From: Butyrivibrio sp.
Lineage (GTDB): Bacteria; Bacillota_A; Clostridia; Lachnospirales; Lachnospiraceae
Length of the DNA stretch: 23,794 bases
Reading direction: 5' to 3'
Assembly: GCF_024699075.1 (NCBI RefSeq)
Contig: NZ_JAILQF010000064.1
Coordinates: 1-23,794, forward strand
Below the pieces are notes generated by a model. The model was not told the origin of the DNA. It saw nothing but the letters and a program-made list of their open reading frames with translations, and did no database searches. How positions within the stretch are numbered: the first letter of the stretch is position 1; each line of letters starts with the position of its first letter. A program made the translations under genes and the position numbers. Shown one piece after another: positions 15,990 to 23,626 of this stretch.

Positions 15990-16577
15990 ATGGCTAGAAC
16001 AGCTACAATCTCACGTAAAACCGGAGAAACAGACATAACAGTATCTATTAATCTTGATGGAACCGGCAAGACTTCGATTGATACCGGTATTGGCTTTTTT
16101 GACCACATGCTTGATGCATTTGGACGTCATGGTTTATTTGACCTTGATGTAAAAGTTAAGGGTGATCTTAATGTTGACGGCCATCACAGCGTAGAAGATA
16201 CGGGCATAGTTCTTGGCCAGGCAATAGCTAAGGCTGTTGGTGACAAAAAAGGAATAAGGCGCTATGGATACATGATCCTTCCAATGGATGAAGCATGTGC
16301 CATGTGTGCTGTTGACCTTTGCGGAAGGCCATATTTTGTCATGGATGCAAGCTTTACAGCGCCTATGGTTGGAGAGTTCGATACACAACTTGTCAACGAA
16401 TTCTTTTACTCAGTTTCTTATGGCGCTATGATGAATCTCCACTTAAAGCTCTTTTCCGGAGTTAATGATCATCACAAGATTGAGGCTATGTTCAAGGCTT
16501 TTGCTAAAGCTATGGACCAGGCAACAATGTTTGATGAAAGGATCACTGACGTACTTAGCACTAAAGGTACTCTTTGA
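15990..16577 (+). CDS. hisB: imidazoleglycerol-phosphate dehydratase HisB
   Basis: HisB dehydrates imidazoleglycerol phosphate to imidazole-acetol phosphate in a 24-subunit manganese enzyme. Metal-binding motifs are clear: FFDHMLDAFGRH (36-47), DGHHSVEDTG (63-72) and NDHHKIEAMFKAFAKA (159-174). With the ATG at 15990 the protein is 195 residues, the usual monofunctional length without the phosphatase domain of the E. coli enzyme; AAAGGGA at 15978-15984 supports this start. An in-frame ATG at 15960 overlaps the hisD stop and adds ten non-conserved residues, so it is rejected. Confidence 0.95.
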   Translation: MARTATISRKTGETDITVSINLDGTGKTSIDTGIGFFDHMLDAFGRHGLFDLDVKVKGDLNVDGHHSVEDTGIVLGQAIAKAVGDKKGIRRYGYMILPMDEACAMCAVDLCGRPYFVMDASFTAPMVGEFDTQLVNEFFYSVSYGAMMNLHLKLFSGVNDHHKIEAMFKAFAKAMDQATMFDERITDVLSTKGTL

Positions 16578-16580
16578 TTC

Positions 16581-16609
16581 TTGAGAATACCAATTAACGG
16601 AATTATTAT
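16581..16609 (+). promoter_or_regulatory. candidate internal promoter before hisIE
   Basis: TTGAGA (16581-16586) and TATTAT (16604-16609) are 17 bases apart, five of six matches in each hexamer region or close to it, just after the hisB stop. An overlapping TATACT lies at 16607-16612. The following ~50 bases are very AT-rich. It could give hisIE and the next gene extra expression independent of the his operator. Confidence 0.45.
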
Positions 16610-16662
16610 ACTAAAAATATTATTAATTTTGACGTAAAAATATATCGAAAGGCTTAAATTAT

Positions 16663-18030
16663 ATGAAGAAACAGTTCATCCCCTCAATAATTTTGAATGA
16701 CAAGAAGGCTGTCAAAGGTTTTTATGATAAGACTGTTGTATCAGAGGATCCCGTTGCACTTGCTGTTAGCTATAATGATGCAAACAGTGATGCAATCATA
16801 GTTTTTGACCAGTCTACAGATGATAAAAGCCACGAGGATGCACTTGATATCCTGAAGGAAATCTGCTCTAAGACAGATGTTCCTGTTATCGGAGCAGGTA
16901 ATGTCAAAAGAATGGAAGATGTCAAGAAGCTTTTGTACGCAGGCTGCAAGATGGCTGCTCTTAACTTTTCCAAAGCAGAAAATGCTGAGATCCTTGAGGA
17001 AGTATCCAAGAAATTTGGTAAAGATAAGATTGCTGTTTGCTATGCCGATACAGCTTCAAGCAGAAAGATTGTAGCTGATAATGCCTCATCAGTAAATGAA
17101 CTTGCAAGCTTGATGATTTTTTTGCCACAATCAGCTGTTGTAGAAGGTTCTGACTCTGATAAGAATTTTGCAGAAAAGCTTGTTTCTAACCCGGTAAGTC
17201 CCGTGGACGGAGTTAAGAATATTCCTCATATTGTATATCTTGATAATTCTGAATCTGATCTTTCTAACTTAAAGGGAGGCGCTATAGCAGTTCTTCTTAT
17301 AAATGGTATATGTGGTGTGACAGGTTCAGCGCTTAGCACTAATGCTCAGAGCATTAATGAACTTAAGGATTTTGCTATGGAAGCCGGAATTGATATCCAG
17401 ACCTTTGATGCTAAATATAAATGGTCTGATTTTAAGCTCGACTCTAATGGCATGGTCCCTGTTGTAGTCCAGGATTACAGGACAGATCAGGTTCTTATGG
17501 TCGCATATATGAATGAAGAATCTTATAACGCTACTCTGCGAACCGGCAAGATGACCTATTATAGCAGATCACGTAATGAACTTTGGGAAAAGGGCGATAC
17601 CTCAGGCCATTTCCAGTATGTAAAGAGCCTTACAGCTGACTGTGACCTTGACACGATCCTTGCCAAGGTTAAGCAGATCGGAGCTGCCTGCCATACAGGT
17701 GCTTACAGCTGCTTCTTTAATGAGATTGCAAAGAAAGACTACAAAGAGAAGAATCCTCAGAAGGTTCTTGACAGTGTATATAACGTGATCGCAGACCGTA
17801 AGGTCAATCCTAGAGAAGGATCCTACACCAACTATCTTTTTGATAAAGGTATTGATAAGATACTTAAAAAGTGCGGCGAAGAAGCAACCGAGATAACGAT
17901 CGCAGCCAAGAATGCAAATGGCAATGAGATAGTCTACGAGATGGCTGATTACCTATATCACATGATGGTTCTTATGGTTGAAAAGGGAGTATCATGGGAG
18001 GATGTAACAGATGAACTTGCACGCAGATAA
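16663..18030 (+). CDS. hisIE: HisIE bifunctional enzyme with N-terminal degenerate HisF/HisA-like domain
   Basis: The C-terminal half carries steps 2 and 3 of histidine synthesis. HisE (about 367-455; CGEEATEITIAAKN and EMADYLYHMM) hydrolyses PR-ATP to PR-AMP, and HisI (about 254-356; DCDLD at 326-330 and ACHTGAYSCF, with C343, H344, C350) opens the ring of PR-AMP. The first ~240 residues look like HisF/HisA: VSYNDANSDAIIVFD, VPVIGAGNVKRMEDVKKLLYAG and LLINGICGVTGSAL match beta/alpha-barrel elements. The N-terminal catalytic Asp of HisF (in the CLDV stretch) is replaced by SIIL, and the barrel is short with weakened phosphate loops, so this part is probably a structural pseudoenzyme. At 455 residues the protein is about twice a normal HisIE. 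AAAGG lies before the ATG. Confidence 0.9.
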   Translation: MKKQFIPSIILNDKKAVKGFYDKTVVSEDPVALAVSYNDANSDAIIVFDQSTDDKSHEDALDILKEICSKTDVPVIGAGNVKRMEDVKKLLYAGCKMAALNFSKAENAEILEEVSKKFGKDKIAVCYADTASSRKIVADNASSVNELASLMIFLPQSAVVEGSDSDKNFAEKLVSNPVSPVDGVKNIPHIVYLDNSESDLSNLKGGAIAVLLINGICGVTGSALSTNAQSINELKDFAMEAGIDIQTFDAKYKWSDFKLDSNGMVPVVVQDYRTDQVLMVAYMNEESYNATLRTGKMTYYSRSRNELWEKGDTSGHFQYVKSLTADCDLDTILAKVKQIGAACHTGAYSCFFNEIAKKDYKEKNPQKVLDSVYNVIADRKVNPREGSYTNYLFDKGIDKILKKCGEEATEITIAAKNANGNEIVYEMADYLYHMMVLMVEKGVSWEDVTDELARR

Positions 18031-18051
18031 TGCTTGCAGGAAGGACATCAG

Positions 18052-18390
18052 ATGGAAAGAAAAAAATTTATCAGAGTTCCGATAAACAAAAATGCAGTGC
18101 AAAATTATGAACTTGGTATATTAAGAGAAGATGAGCTTCAAACTTTAGTTTTTTCAGATGATCAATATCGGGAACTATGCTCTACCGGCGTTTTTGAAAT
18201 GATCAATGATAAGTGCAATATAAGTATTGCTGAACGTAAAGATGAGATTCTTATGCTGAATGAAGTGCCGGCAGCAATAGGGATAGTTACAAAGCTAATC
18301 AGCGAAAACGATAATGCTGACTTGCCCGACATTAAGAAAATGCTGGAATTTGCAGTTTCATTCAATACAATTGTCGGATTTGATTTTTAA
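18052..18390 (+). CDS. small protein of unknown function at the end of the his cluster
   Basis: This is a 112-residue soluble protein with no signal peptide, membrane span or family I recognise. It begins MERKKFIRVPINKNAVQNYELGIL and ends in a hydrophobic AVSFNTIVGFDF. It starts 21 bases after the hisIE stop, with AAGGA at 18041-18045, so it is very likely cotranscribed with hisIE. The in-frame TTG at 18034 is rejected because that ribosome binding site would lie inside the gene. A link to histidine metabolism is suggested only by position. Confidence 0.75.
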   Translation: MERKKFIRVPINKNAVQNYELGILREDELQTLVFSDDQYRELCSTGVFEMINDKCNISIAERKDEILMLNEVPAAIGIVTKLISENDNADLPDIKKMLEFAVSFNTIVGFDF

Positions 18391-18436
18391 GATGATCAAG
18401 ATTAAGTGTCATCCAATAGCACCCCTTGCCCATATA

Positions 18437-18445
18437 TGTTATGAT
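18437..18445 (+). promoter_or_regulatory. candidate extended -10 promoter for the radical SAM operon
   Basis: TGT followed by TATGAT (18440-18445) is an extended -10 element; no good -35 is seen at 16-18 bases upstream. The predicted start near 18452 coincides with the first base of the hairpin below, which would place that stem at the very 5' end of the mRNA. Confidence 0.35.
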
Positions 18446-18451
18446 ATGTGT

Positions 18452-18474
18452 TGATAAGACAATTATGTCTATCA
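18452..18474 (+). other. leader hairpin before the radical SAM gene
   Basis: TGATAAGACA pairs with TGTCTATCA (nine pairs, one bulged A) around a 4-base loop. No T-run follows. The stem ends 16 bases before the ATGGAG ribosome binding site (18491-18496). It may be a 5' stabilising stem or an inverted-repeat operator. Confidence 0.45.
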
Positions 18475-18501
18475 GCATTATTCAAGTAATATGGAGATTT
18501 T

Positions 18502-20403
18502 ATGAACGAAAAACTGGCACTTAGTGATGATATCCTTCTTTCCTGCTCAAAGCCGGAGAGATATATAGGTAACGAGGTTAACAGCGTTACCAAGGATCTT
18601 AAGGATGTGAAGATTCGCTTCGCATTCTGTTTCCCAGATGTTTACGAAATTGGAATGTCACACCTTGGCATTCAGATTCTTTATGGCATGTTCAATTCCT
18701 ATGATGACGTATGGTGTGAACGTGTCTATTCGCCGTGGACTGATATGGATCAGGTCATGAGAGATAACAAGATTCCTCTTTTTGCCCTGGAATCCCAGGA
18801 TCCTGTTAAAGGCTTTGATTTCCTTGGATTTACTCTTCAGTACGAGCTTTGTTATACCAATATTCTTCAGGTTCTTGACCTTTCAGGCATTCCATTTACA
18901 AGCGCTGAGCGTACCGACTGGTCATGCCCGATCGTTATTGGCGGAGGTCCCTGTACTTATAATCCAGAGCCGATCGCGGACTTTTTTGACATATTCTATA
19001 TAGGCGAAGGTGAGAATCATTACAGAGCACTGTTTGATCTGTATGAACAGTGCAAGGCTGATGGCACCACACGTCGCGACTTCCTTATAAAGGCTGCTTC
19101 AATTCCGGGAATGTATATTCCGTCCCTATACGAAGTAAAATATAAGGAAGACGGCACCATAGAGTCCATGAATCCTACTATAGAAGGGATTCCTTCTCAT
19201 ATCACCAAGGACATAGTAACAGACCTTGATCATGCTTTTTATCCGAGTAAGCCCGTAGTTCCTTTTATCAAGGCTACTCAGGACCGTATCGTCCTTGAAG
19301 TTATGAGAGGATGCATCAGAGGATGCCGTTTCTGCCAGGCAGGTCAGCTTTATAGACCAAAGAGAGAGAAGAGTCACGAGGTTCTTGAGAAGCAGGCTCT
19401 TGAGCTTTTGAAGAACACAGGATATGAAGAAATCTCACTTAGTTCTCTTTCAACCTCAGACTACGAGCAGCTTCCAGAACTGCTTGATTTTCTGTTAAAA
19501 GAGTGTGGAAGTAAGCATGTTAATATTTCGCTTCCTTCACTTAGAATCGATAACTTCTCACTTGATGTCATGAGTAAGGTTCAGGATATCAAGAAGAGTT
19601 CTCTTACATTTGCTGCAGAGGCAGGCTCCCAGCGCCTTCGTGATGTTATCAATAAGGGCGTCACAGAAGAAGACATTATAAGAGGATCTCATGAAGCCTT
19701 CCTTGGCGGATGGAACAAGGTTAAGTTCTATTTTATGCTTGGTCATCCGTGGGAGACAGATGAAGATATTGCAGGTATCGGTGATATCTGTAACAGAGTT
19801 GCTGCAGAGTATTTTGATACCGTACCTAAGGAAAAGAGAAACGGGCAGTCTGTTGAGATAACAGCCAGCACAAGCTTTTTTGTTCCGAAGCCATTTACAC
19901 CATTCCAGTGGGCACCTATGTGCAGACCAGAAGAGTTCCTTGAAAAGGCAGCTAAGACAAAGGCTGGAATCAGGTCTCAGGTCAACCAGAAGAGAATCAA
20001 ATACAACTGGCATGAAGCTAATGCAAGTATGCTTGAAGGTGTATTCGCAAGAGGCGACCGAAAACTTTGCAAGGCAATCCTTAGAGCTTATGAAAAGGGC
20101 TGCATCTATGATGCCTGGGGCGAATACTTCAAGTACGATGTATGGATGGAGACTTTTGAAGAACTTGGAATAGATCCTTGGTTCTATGTAAGCCGCACAA
20201 GATCAGATGATGAGATTTTCCCTTGGGATATTCTGGACTGCGGCGTTACAAAGGCATTCCTTCTTAGAGAGTGGCATACATCTCAGGAAGGGAAAGTTTC
20301 CAAAAACTGTGCTAACCAGTGTCTTGGATGCGGTGCCAAGCGTTACGGCGTTGGAGTATGTATGGAACCTAAGACAGACAAGAACGTCGGCTACGCGGTA
20401 TAA
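18502..20403 (+). CDS. TIGR03960 family B12-binding-like radical SAM protein
   Basis: This is a conserved radical SAM protein of unknown reaction, usually encoded beside a DUF2344 (TIGR03936) partner, as here. Residues 1-~180 resemble the B12-binding N-terminal domain of such enzymes (FCFPDVYEIGMSHLGIQILY and VIGGGPCTYNPEPIADFFD). The radical SAM core begins at the 4Fe-4S motif CIRGCRFC (C271, C275, C278), then LSSLSTSDYEQLPELL, FAAEAGSQRLRDVINKG and YFMLGHPWETDED. The C-terminus carries KNCANQCLGCGAKRYG, a further Cys cluster. At 633 residues it has the typical length. The canonical His ligand of B12 is not obvious in the N-domain. An RNA modification role has been suspected for the family from its neighbourhood but is not shown. 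Confidence 0.9.
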   Translation: MNEKLALSDDILLSCSKPERYIGNEVNSVTKDLKDVKIRFAFCFPDVYEIGMSHLGIQILYGMFNSYDDVWCERVYSPWTDMDQVMRDNKIPLFALESQDPVKGFDFLGFTLQYELCYTNILQVLDLSGIPFTSAERTDWSCPIVIGGGPCTYNPEPIADFFDIFYIGEGENHYRALFDLYEQCKADGTTRRDFLIKAASIPGMYIPSLYEVKYKEDGTIESMNPTIEGIPSHITKDIVTDLDHAFYPSKPVVPFIKATQDRIVLEVMRGCIRGCRFCQAGQLYRPKREKSHEVLEKQALELLKNTGYEEISLSSLSTSDYEQLPELLDFLLKECGSKHVNISLPSLRIDNFSLDVMSKVQDIKKSSLTFAAEAGSQRLRDVINKGVTEEDIIRGSHEAFLGGWNKVKFYFMLGHPWETDEDIAGIGDICNRVAAEYFDTVPKEKRNGQSVEITASTSFFVPKPFTPFQWAPMCRPEEFLEKAAKTKAGIRSQVNQKRIKYNWHEANASMLEGVFARGDRKLCKAILRAYEKGCIYDAWGEYFKYDVWMETFEELGIDPWFYVSRTRSDDEIFPWDILDCGVTKAFLLREWHTSQEGKVSKNCANQCLGCGAKRYGVGVCMEPKTDKNVGYAV

Positions 20404-20464
20404 AGTTATGACCTAAAAAGGAAATGACACTTGATAATTCAAGTTATAGCGCGTAGTAGCCGAC
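20386..20464 (+). repeat. long-range inverted repeat across the end of the radical SAM gene
   Basis: GTCGGCTACGCG (20386-20397), inside the last codons, is complementary to CGCGTAG-TAG-CCGAC (20450-20464) except for a 3-base insertion that repeats TAG. The arms are 52 bases apart. Twelve pairs, mostly G-C, could fold in the mRNA. AAAGTTATGA (20402-20411) and CAAGTTATAG (20440-20449) sit just inside the arms. Confidence 0.6.
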
Positions 20465-20492
20465 TTTAGCATAAGCAAAAAAGGAATAATAA

Positions 20493-21278
20493 ATGGTTAA
20501 GGTAAGATTAAAATTCAGTAAAAGGGGTCCTATTCGTTTTATAGGACATCTTGACCTTATGAGATATTTTCAGAAGGTGAACAGACGAGCAGATATTGAT
20601 GTCAAATATTCCGAGGGATTTAGCCCACATCAGGTTCTGTCATTTGCAGAACCTTTGAGTGTTGGTGCTACATCAGATGGTGAATATCTTGATATGCAGA
20701 TGAATACAGAGCCGGATATGAAGGCTGTTATAGATCAGCTCAATAGTGTAATGAACGAAGGCGTTGAAATATTAGATGGCTGCATTCTTGATGAGCGTGC
20801 TGAGAAGGCCATGGCGCTTGTAGATGCTGCTGAGTGGATCATGACATTCCGTGAGGGCAAAGAGCCTGAAGAAGGCTGGGAAGATAAGCTCAGAGCCTAT
20901 ATGGACAAGGAAAACCTTCCTGCTATCAAGAAGACTAAGAGAGGCGAAACTGAGATCAACATGAAGCCTCTTATCTTCAAAGCAGAAGTTGTGAAAAAGA
21001 AAGACCTCAAAGGCTTTTCAGATCCAGATTACAGATTTATAGATAACAATCTGGATGACAATATTTCCTGTGTCCATCTATTTGTAAGTTCAGGAAGCGC
21101 TGATCACTTAAAGCCTGGTATGGTTATCGAGAACTTCATGAGAGAAAAGGGCGAAGAGATGCAGCCCAATGCAATAAGACTTCACAGAGTTGATACGTTC
21201 TTAAAAGGCGAAGATGAAAAGGGGACTTATGAAGTCCCAATGACAGACACAGAAGGTAAGTATAAGGTATACCTATAA
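20493..21278 (+). CDS. DUF2344 (TIGR03936) protein, partner of the radical SAM protein
   Basis: The 261-residue protein has the DUF2344/TIGR03936 signature at its N-terminus: VRLKFSKRGPIRFIGHLDLMRYFQKVNRRADI and YSEGFSPHQVLSFAEPLSVGATSDGEYLD. The biochemical role is unknown. The family is nearly always adjacent or fused to the TIGR03960 radical SAM protein, suggesting one complex or pathway, and lies next to RNase G here. No membrane span or metal motif is seen. AAAAAAGGA precedes the ATG. Confidence 0.88.
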   Translation: MVKVRLKFSKRGPIRFIGHLDLMRYFQKVNRRADIDVKYSEGFSPHQVLSFAEPLSVGATSDGEYLDMQMNTEPDMKAVIDQLNSVMNEGVEILDGCILDERAEKAMALVDAAEWIMTFREGKEPEEGWEDKLRAYMDKENLPAIKKTKRGETEINMKPLIFKAEVVKKKDLKGFSDPDYRFIDNNLDDNISCVHLFVSSGSADHLKPGMVIENFMREKGEEMQPNAIRLHRVDTFLKGEDEKGTYEVPMTDTEGKYKVYL

Positions 21279-21316
21279 TGGCGACATAGAAATACATCCA
21301 TACAAATACATATATT

Positions 21317-22669
21317 ATGAAAATACTGATCACCAGAGATATTAAAAAGACTGATAAAAAAGAAAATGATCCTAATGTAAATGAACATGTTCATAAAAAG
21401 ATCAGGATCAGTGCATATGAAGATAATAAATTAGAGCTTTCTTATACTACCCAAGGAAGCTCTGATTATGTTGGAAACATATATGTAGGTCACGTTGAGA
21501 ATATAGTCAAAAACCTTGATGCTGCCTTTGTCCGCTTTAAATCTGACAGCCCAAATGCCAAAGATAATACAGGCTATCTGGATCTTAAGGATATTGTTTC
21601 TGATTGTATACTTACTTCTAGAACAGAAGAGCCTAAGACTCTTCGTAACGGAGATATAGTACTTGTACAGGTCAAAAAGCCTGCTGTCAAAACCAAGCAG
21701 GTCGTACTTACTACAAAACTGTCTATAAGCGGAAGATATGCAGCTATAACGCTTGGTCAGAAAGGTACAGGGTGCTCTAAGAAACTATCCGAAGAGAAAA
21801 GAAAAGATATAATTGCTATACTTAAGCATGACTTCTCCATAAGAGAGAGAATTTCTGACAGATACGGTCTTATTGCAAGAACTGAATGTGAAGTCCTTCT
21901 TGATAAGAAGAATAATAAAGACGCGGATAAGTCCAATCCCTTTGATGTTGTGCGTAAAGAAGTCGATATCTTATGCGATAAACTTGATGAGCTAATGCAA
22001 ATAGGAACTACAAGATCTGTTGCAACCTGCCTTTATGAGACAGCAAGTGATAGTGACTTTTCAGATAAACTTTTAAGGTGCCTTAGCTTTTATAATTCAT
22101 GTTTAAATATAGAAGACAGCTCAAAGTATCTTGCAACACAAAGTGGGCAGGATGTATCAAAGCCTTTAGATATTGAAGTTATAACTGATGATGCAGATCT
22201 TTTTTCAATGTATAATGCAAGCTCTTTTCATGCAGATCATCCTGAAATTCCTGCAAGACTTCTTTTGCCCAAAGATGGTACTATAGGGGTTTTATATGGA
22301 CTTTCTTCAGCACTTGATAAAGCTGCTCAAAAGAGAGTCTGGCTTGATAGCGGCGCCTATCTTGTGATTGAATCAACAGAAGCCATGCATGTAATTGACG
22401 TTAATACAGGTAAGGCTATTGATAAAAAAGGCAATCTTTTCCTTGCTATAAATATAGAGGCTGCAATTGAAAGTGCCCGCCAGATAAGGCTTAGAAACTT
22501 CTCTGGTATGATCATGATCGACTTTATCAATATGAATGATAAAAAAGATTATAAAAAGCTTGAACGAGTTATAAGAAAAGAACTTGATAAAGACCCGGTA
22601 AAAGCTGACTTTGCTGACTTCACAAAGCTTGGGATCGCAGAGCTTACACGAACAAAAAAAGAAACCTGA
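21317..22669 (+). CDS. rng: RNase E/G family endoribonuclease, lacking the zinc-link tail
   Basis: RNase E/G enzymes cut single-stranded AU-rich RNA with a 5'-end preference and act in rRNA maturation and mRNA decay. The S1-like domain covers about 51-135 (GNIYVGHVENIVKNLDAAFVRF). The DNase I-like catalytic domain has VWLDSGAYLVIESTEAMHVI, then D361 in IDVNTGK and D402 in IDFINM, the two magnesium-binding Asp residues. At 450 residues it ends right after the ELTR of the DNase I-like fold; the CPxCxG zinc-link motif and small domain used for tetramer assembly are absent. No ribosome binding site is visible before the ATG at 21317, but MKILITRD matches the family N-terminus. The final Lys-Glu-Thr codons lie inside the terminator palindrome. 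Confidence 0.9.
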   Translation: MKILITRDIKKTDKKENDPNVNEHVHKKIRISAYEDNKLELSYTTQGSSDYVGNIYVGHVENIVKNLDAAFVRFKSDSPNAKDNTGYLDLKDIVSDCILTSRTEEPKTLRNGDIVLVQVKKPAVKTKQVVLTTKLSISGRYAAITLGQKGTGCSKKLSEEKRKDIIAILKHDFSIRERISDRYGLIARTECEVLLDKKNNKDADKSNPFDVVRKEVDILCDKLDELMQIGTTRSVATCLYETASDSDFSDKLLRCLSFYNSCLNIEDSSKYLATQSGQDVSKPLDIEVITDDADLFSMYNASSFHADHPEIPARLLLPKDGTIGVLYGLSSALDKAAQKRVWLDSGAYLVIESTEAMHVIDVNTGKAIDKKGNLFLAINIEAAIESARQIRLRNFSGMIMIDFINMNDKKDYKKLERVIRKELDKDPVKADFADFTKLGIAELTRTKKET

Positions 22670-22684
22670 TATCAGGTTTCTTTT
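22657..22684. terminator. bidirectional terminator shared by convergent rng and GGDEF gene
   Basis: A 28-base perfect palindrome (axis between 22670 and 22671) reads AAAGAAACCTGAT on both strands. The stem is 11-12 bp with an ATAT loop. A-runs precede and T-runs follow it on each strand, so it can terminate transcription from both sides. Both stop codons (22667-22669 plus; 22672-22674 minus) are within it. Confidence 0.9.
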
Positions 22685-23394
22685 ATCTTTCTATAAGCTT
22701 CTGCAATTATGTCTGAGAATTTGCTGGCTCTGAACTTACTATTAAGAACGTATGCATAAGACATCTTGATAGAATCTTTTCCCGGCTGGAGATTGTAATC
22801 TGATACTCGCTTATTGAGCTTTTTAAAGAAGTCCTGCATTTTGGCATCATCACAATTTTCGATTATGAACAGGAATTCATTACCGCCGTTTCTGCCTGCA
22901 AATCCAAGAGCTTCTCCAACATCTTCGAGCATCCAGGAGAAATCTACAAGAGCCTGATTACCAGCGATTCGGCCTTTTTCACGGTTTATCTGTATCAGAT
23001 TATCGATTATGATAACAGCACAGGCTACATTGTTGAGCTTTCTGTCTTCACCATACATTTCAAATACAAGATCACAACTGAATCTGTTAGGTATACCTGT
23101 AAGAGCATCGAGATAGGACTTGTTTTTCTGCTCTTCATATTCAGTCAGGATAGGTACGTACTTGGACAGATCGAATATAGTTACCAAAATTCCTATCATA
23201 ATAAGGACAAGAAGAGTAATGTTGGTGAGTTTTAGTACGTTTGAATGCTCTACGTAATCGCGCATATCTGGAATTGACATAAAAAGAATTATGTAGACGA
23301 TAATCAGCAGGATCATTAGTAGAAGCTGGATTATCTTTAACGCCTTAAAAGAATCGGCGTATTTTTGTTTTTGAATTTCTTTAATCGGATTCAT
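22672..23394 (-). CDS. membrane-anchored GGDEF-family protein with degenerate GGNEF site
   Basis: GGDEF domains make the second messenger cyclic di-GMP from two GTP. This 240-residue protein has two membrane segments (about 21-40 and 56-76), a short linker and a GGDEF domain (about 92-238) starting at YLDALTGIPNRFS. The metal-binding Asp D131 (IIIDNLIQINREKGRIAGNQAL) remains, but the signature reads GGNEF (170-174), with Asn where Asp/Glu normally holds metal, and the RxxD inhibitory site is absent. It is therefore probably inactive or a nucleotide sensor rather than a cyclase. It is encoded opposite to rng and reads leftwards; AGGGGG (minus strand, 23406-23411) is the ribosome binding site, 11 bases from the ATG. 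Confidence 0.85.
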   Translation of the reverse strand: MNPIKEIQKQKYADSFKALKIIQLLLMILLIIVYIILFMSIPDMRDYVEHSNVLKLTNITLLVLIMIGILVTIFDLSKYVPILTEYEEQKNKSYLDALTGIPNRFSCDLVFEMYGEDRKLNNVACAVIIIDNLIQINREKGRIAGNQALVDFSWMLEDVGEALGFAGRNGGNEFLFIIENCDDAKMQDFFKKLNKRVSDYNLQPGKDSIKMSYAYVLNSKFRASKFSDIIAEAYRKIKET

Positions 23395-23462
23395 AATGAC
23401 TTTATCCCCCTCGGAAGCATGACATATTTTTTTTGAAACAGATTTGAAATTAAAAACAGATG

Positions 23463-23482
23463 AGGATGCTTATTTGCATCCT
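23463..23482. other. hairpin in the divergent region between GGDEF and glycosyltransferase genes
   Basis: AGGATGC (23463-23469) pairs with GCATCCT (23476-23482) around a 6-base loop. The 232-base gap (23395-23626) is AT-rich and must hold promoters for both divergent genes. No convincing -35/-10 pair was found on either strand. On the minus strand a T-run starts 6 bases after the hairpin, so it could also act as a leader attenuator for the GGDEF gene. Confidence 0.4.
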
Positions 23483-23626
23483 TCTAAGATAGATTTTAAC
23501 ACAATTTCGTAGGTTCGTGAAAGAATATATATGAATTTGGCAATGATTTTTTGATTTTCTGCCGATATATATAGACAAGCGTTAATATGATCATTTTTTT
23601 ATACTATATCCTCAGAGGTAATTATC

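Noticed and set aside
19558..20013. 151-residue minus-strand frame over the radical SAM gene
   Set aside because: Antisense to a well-supported gene; composition and lack of signals mark it as a shadow.
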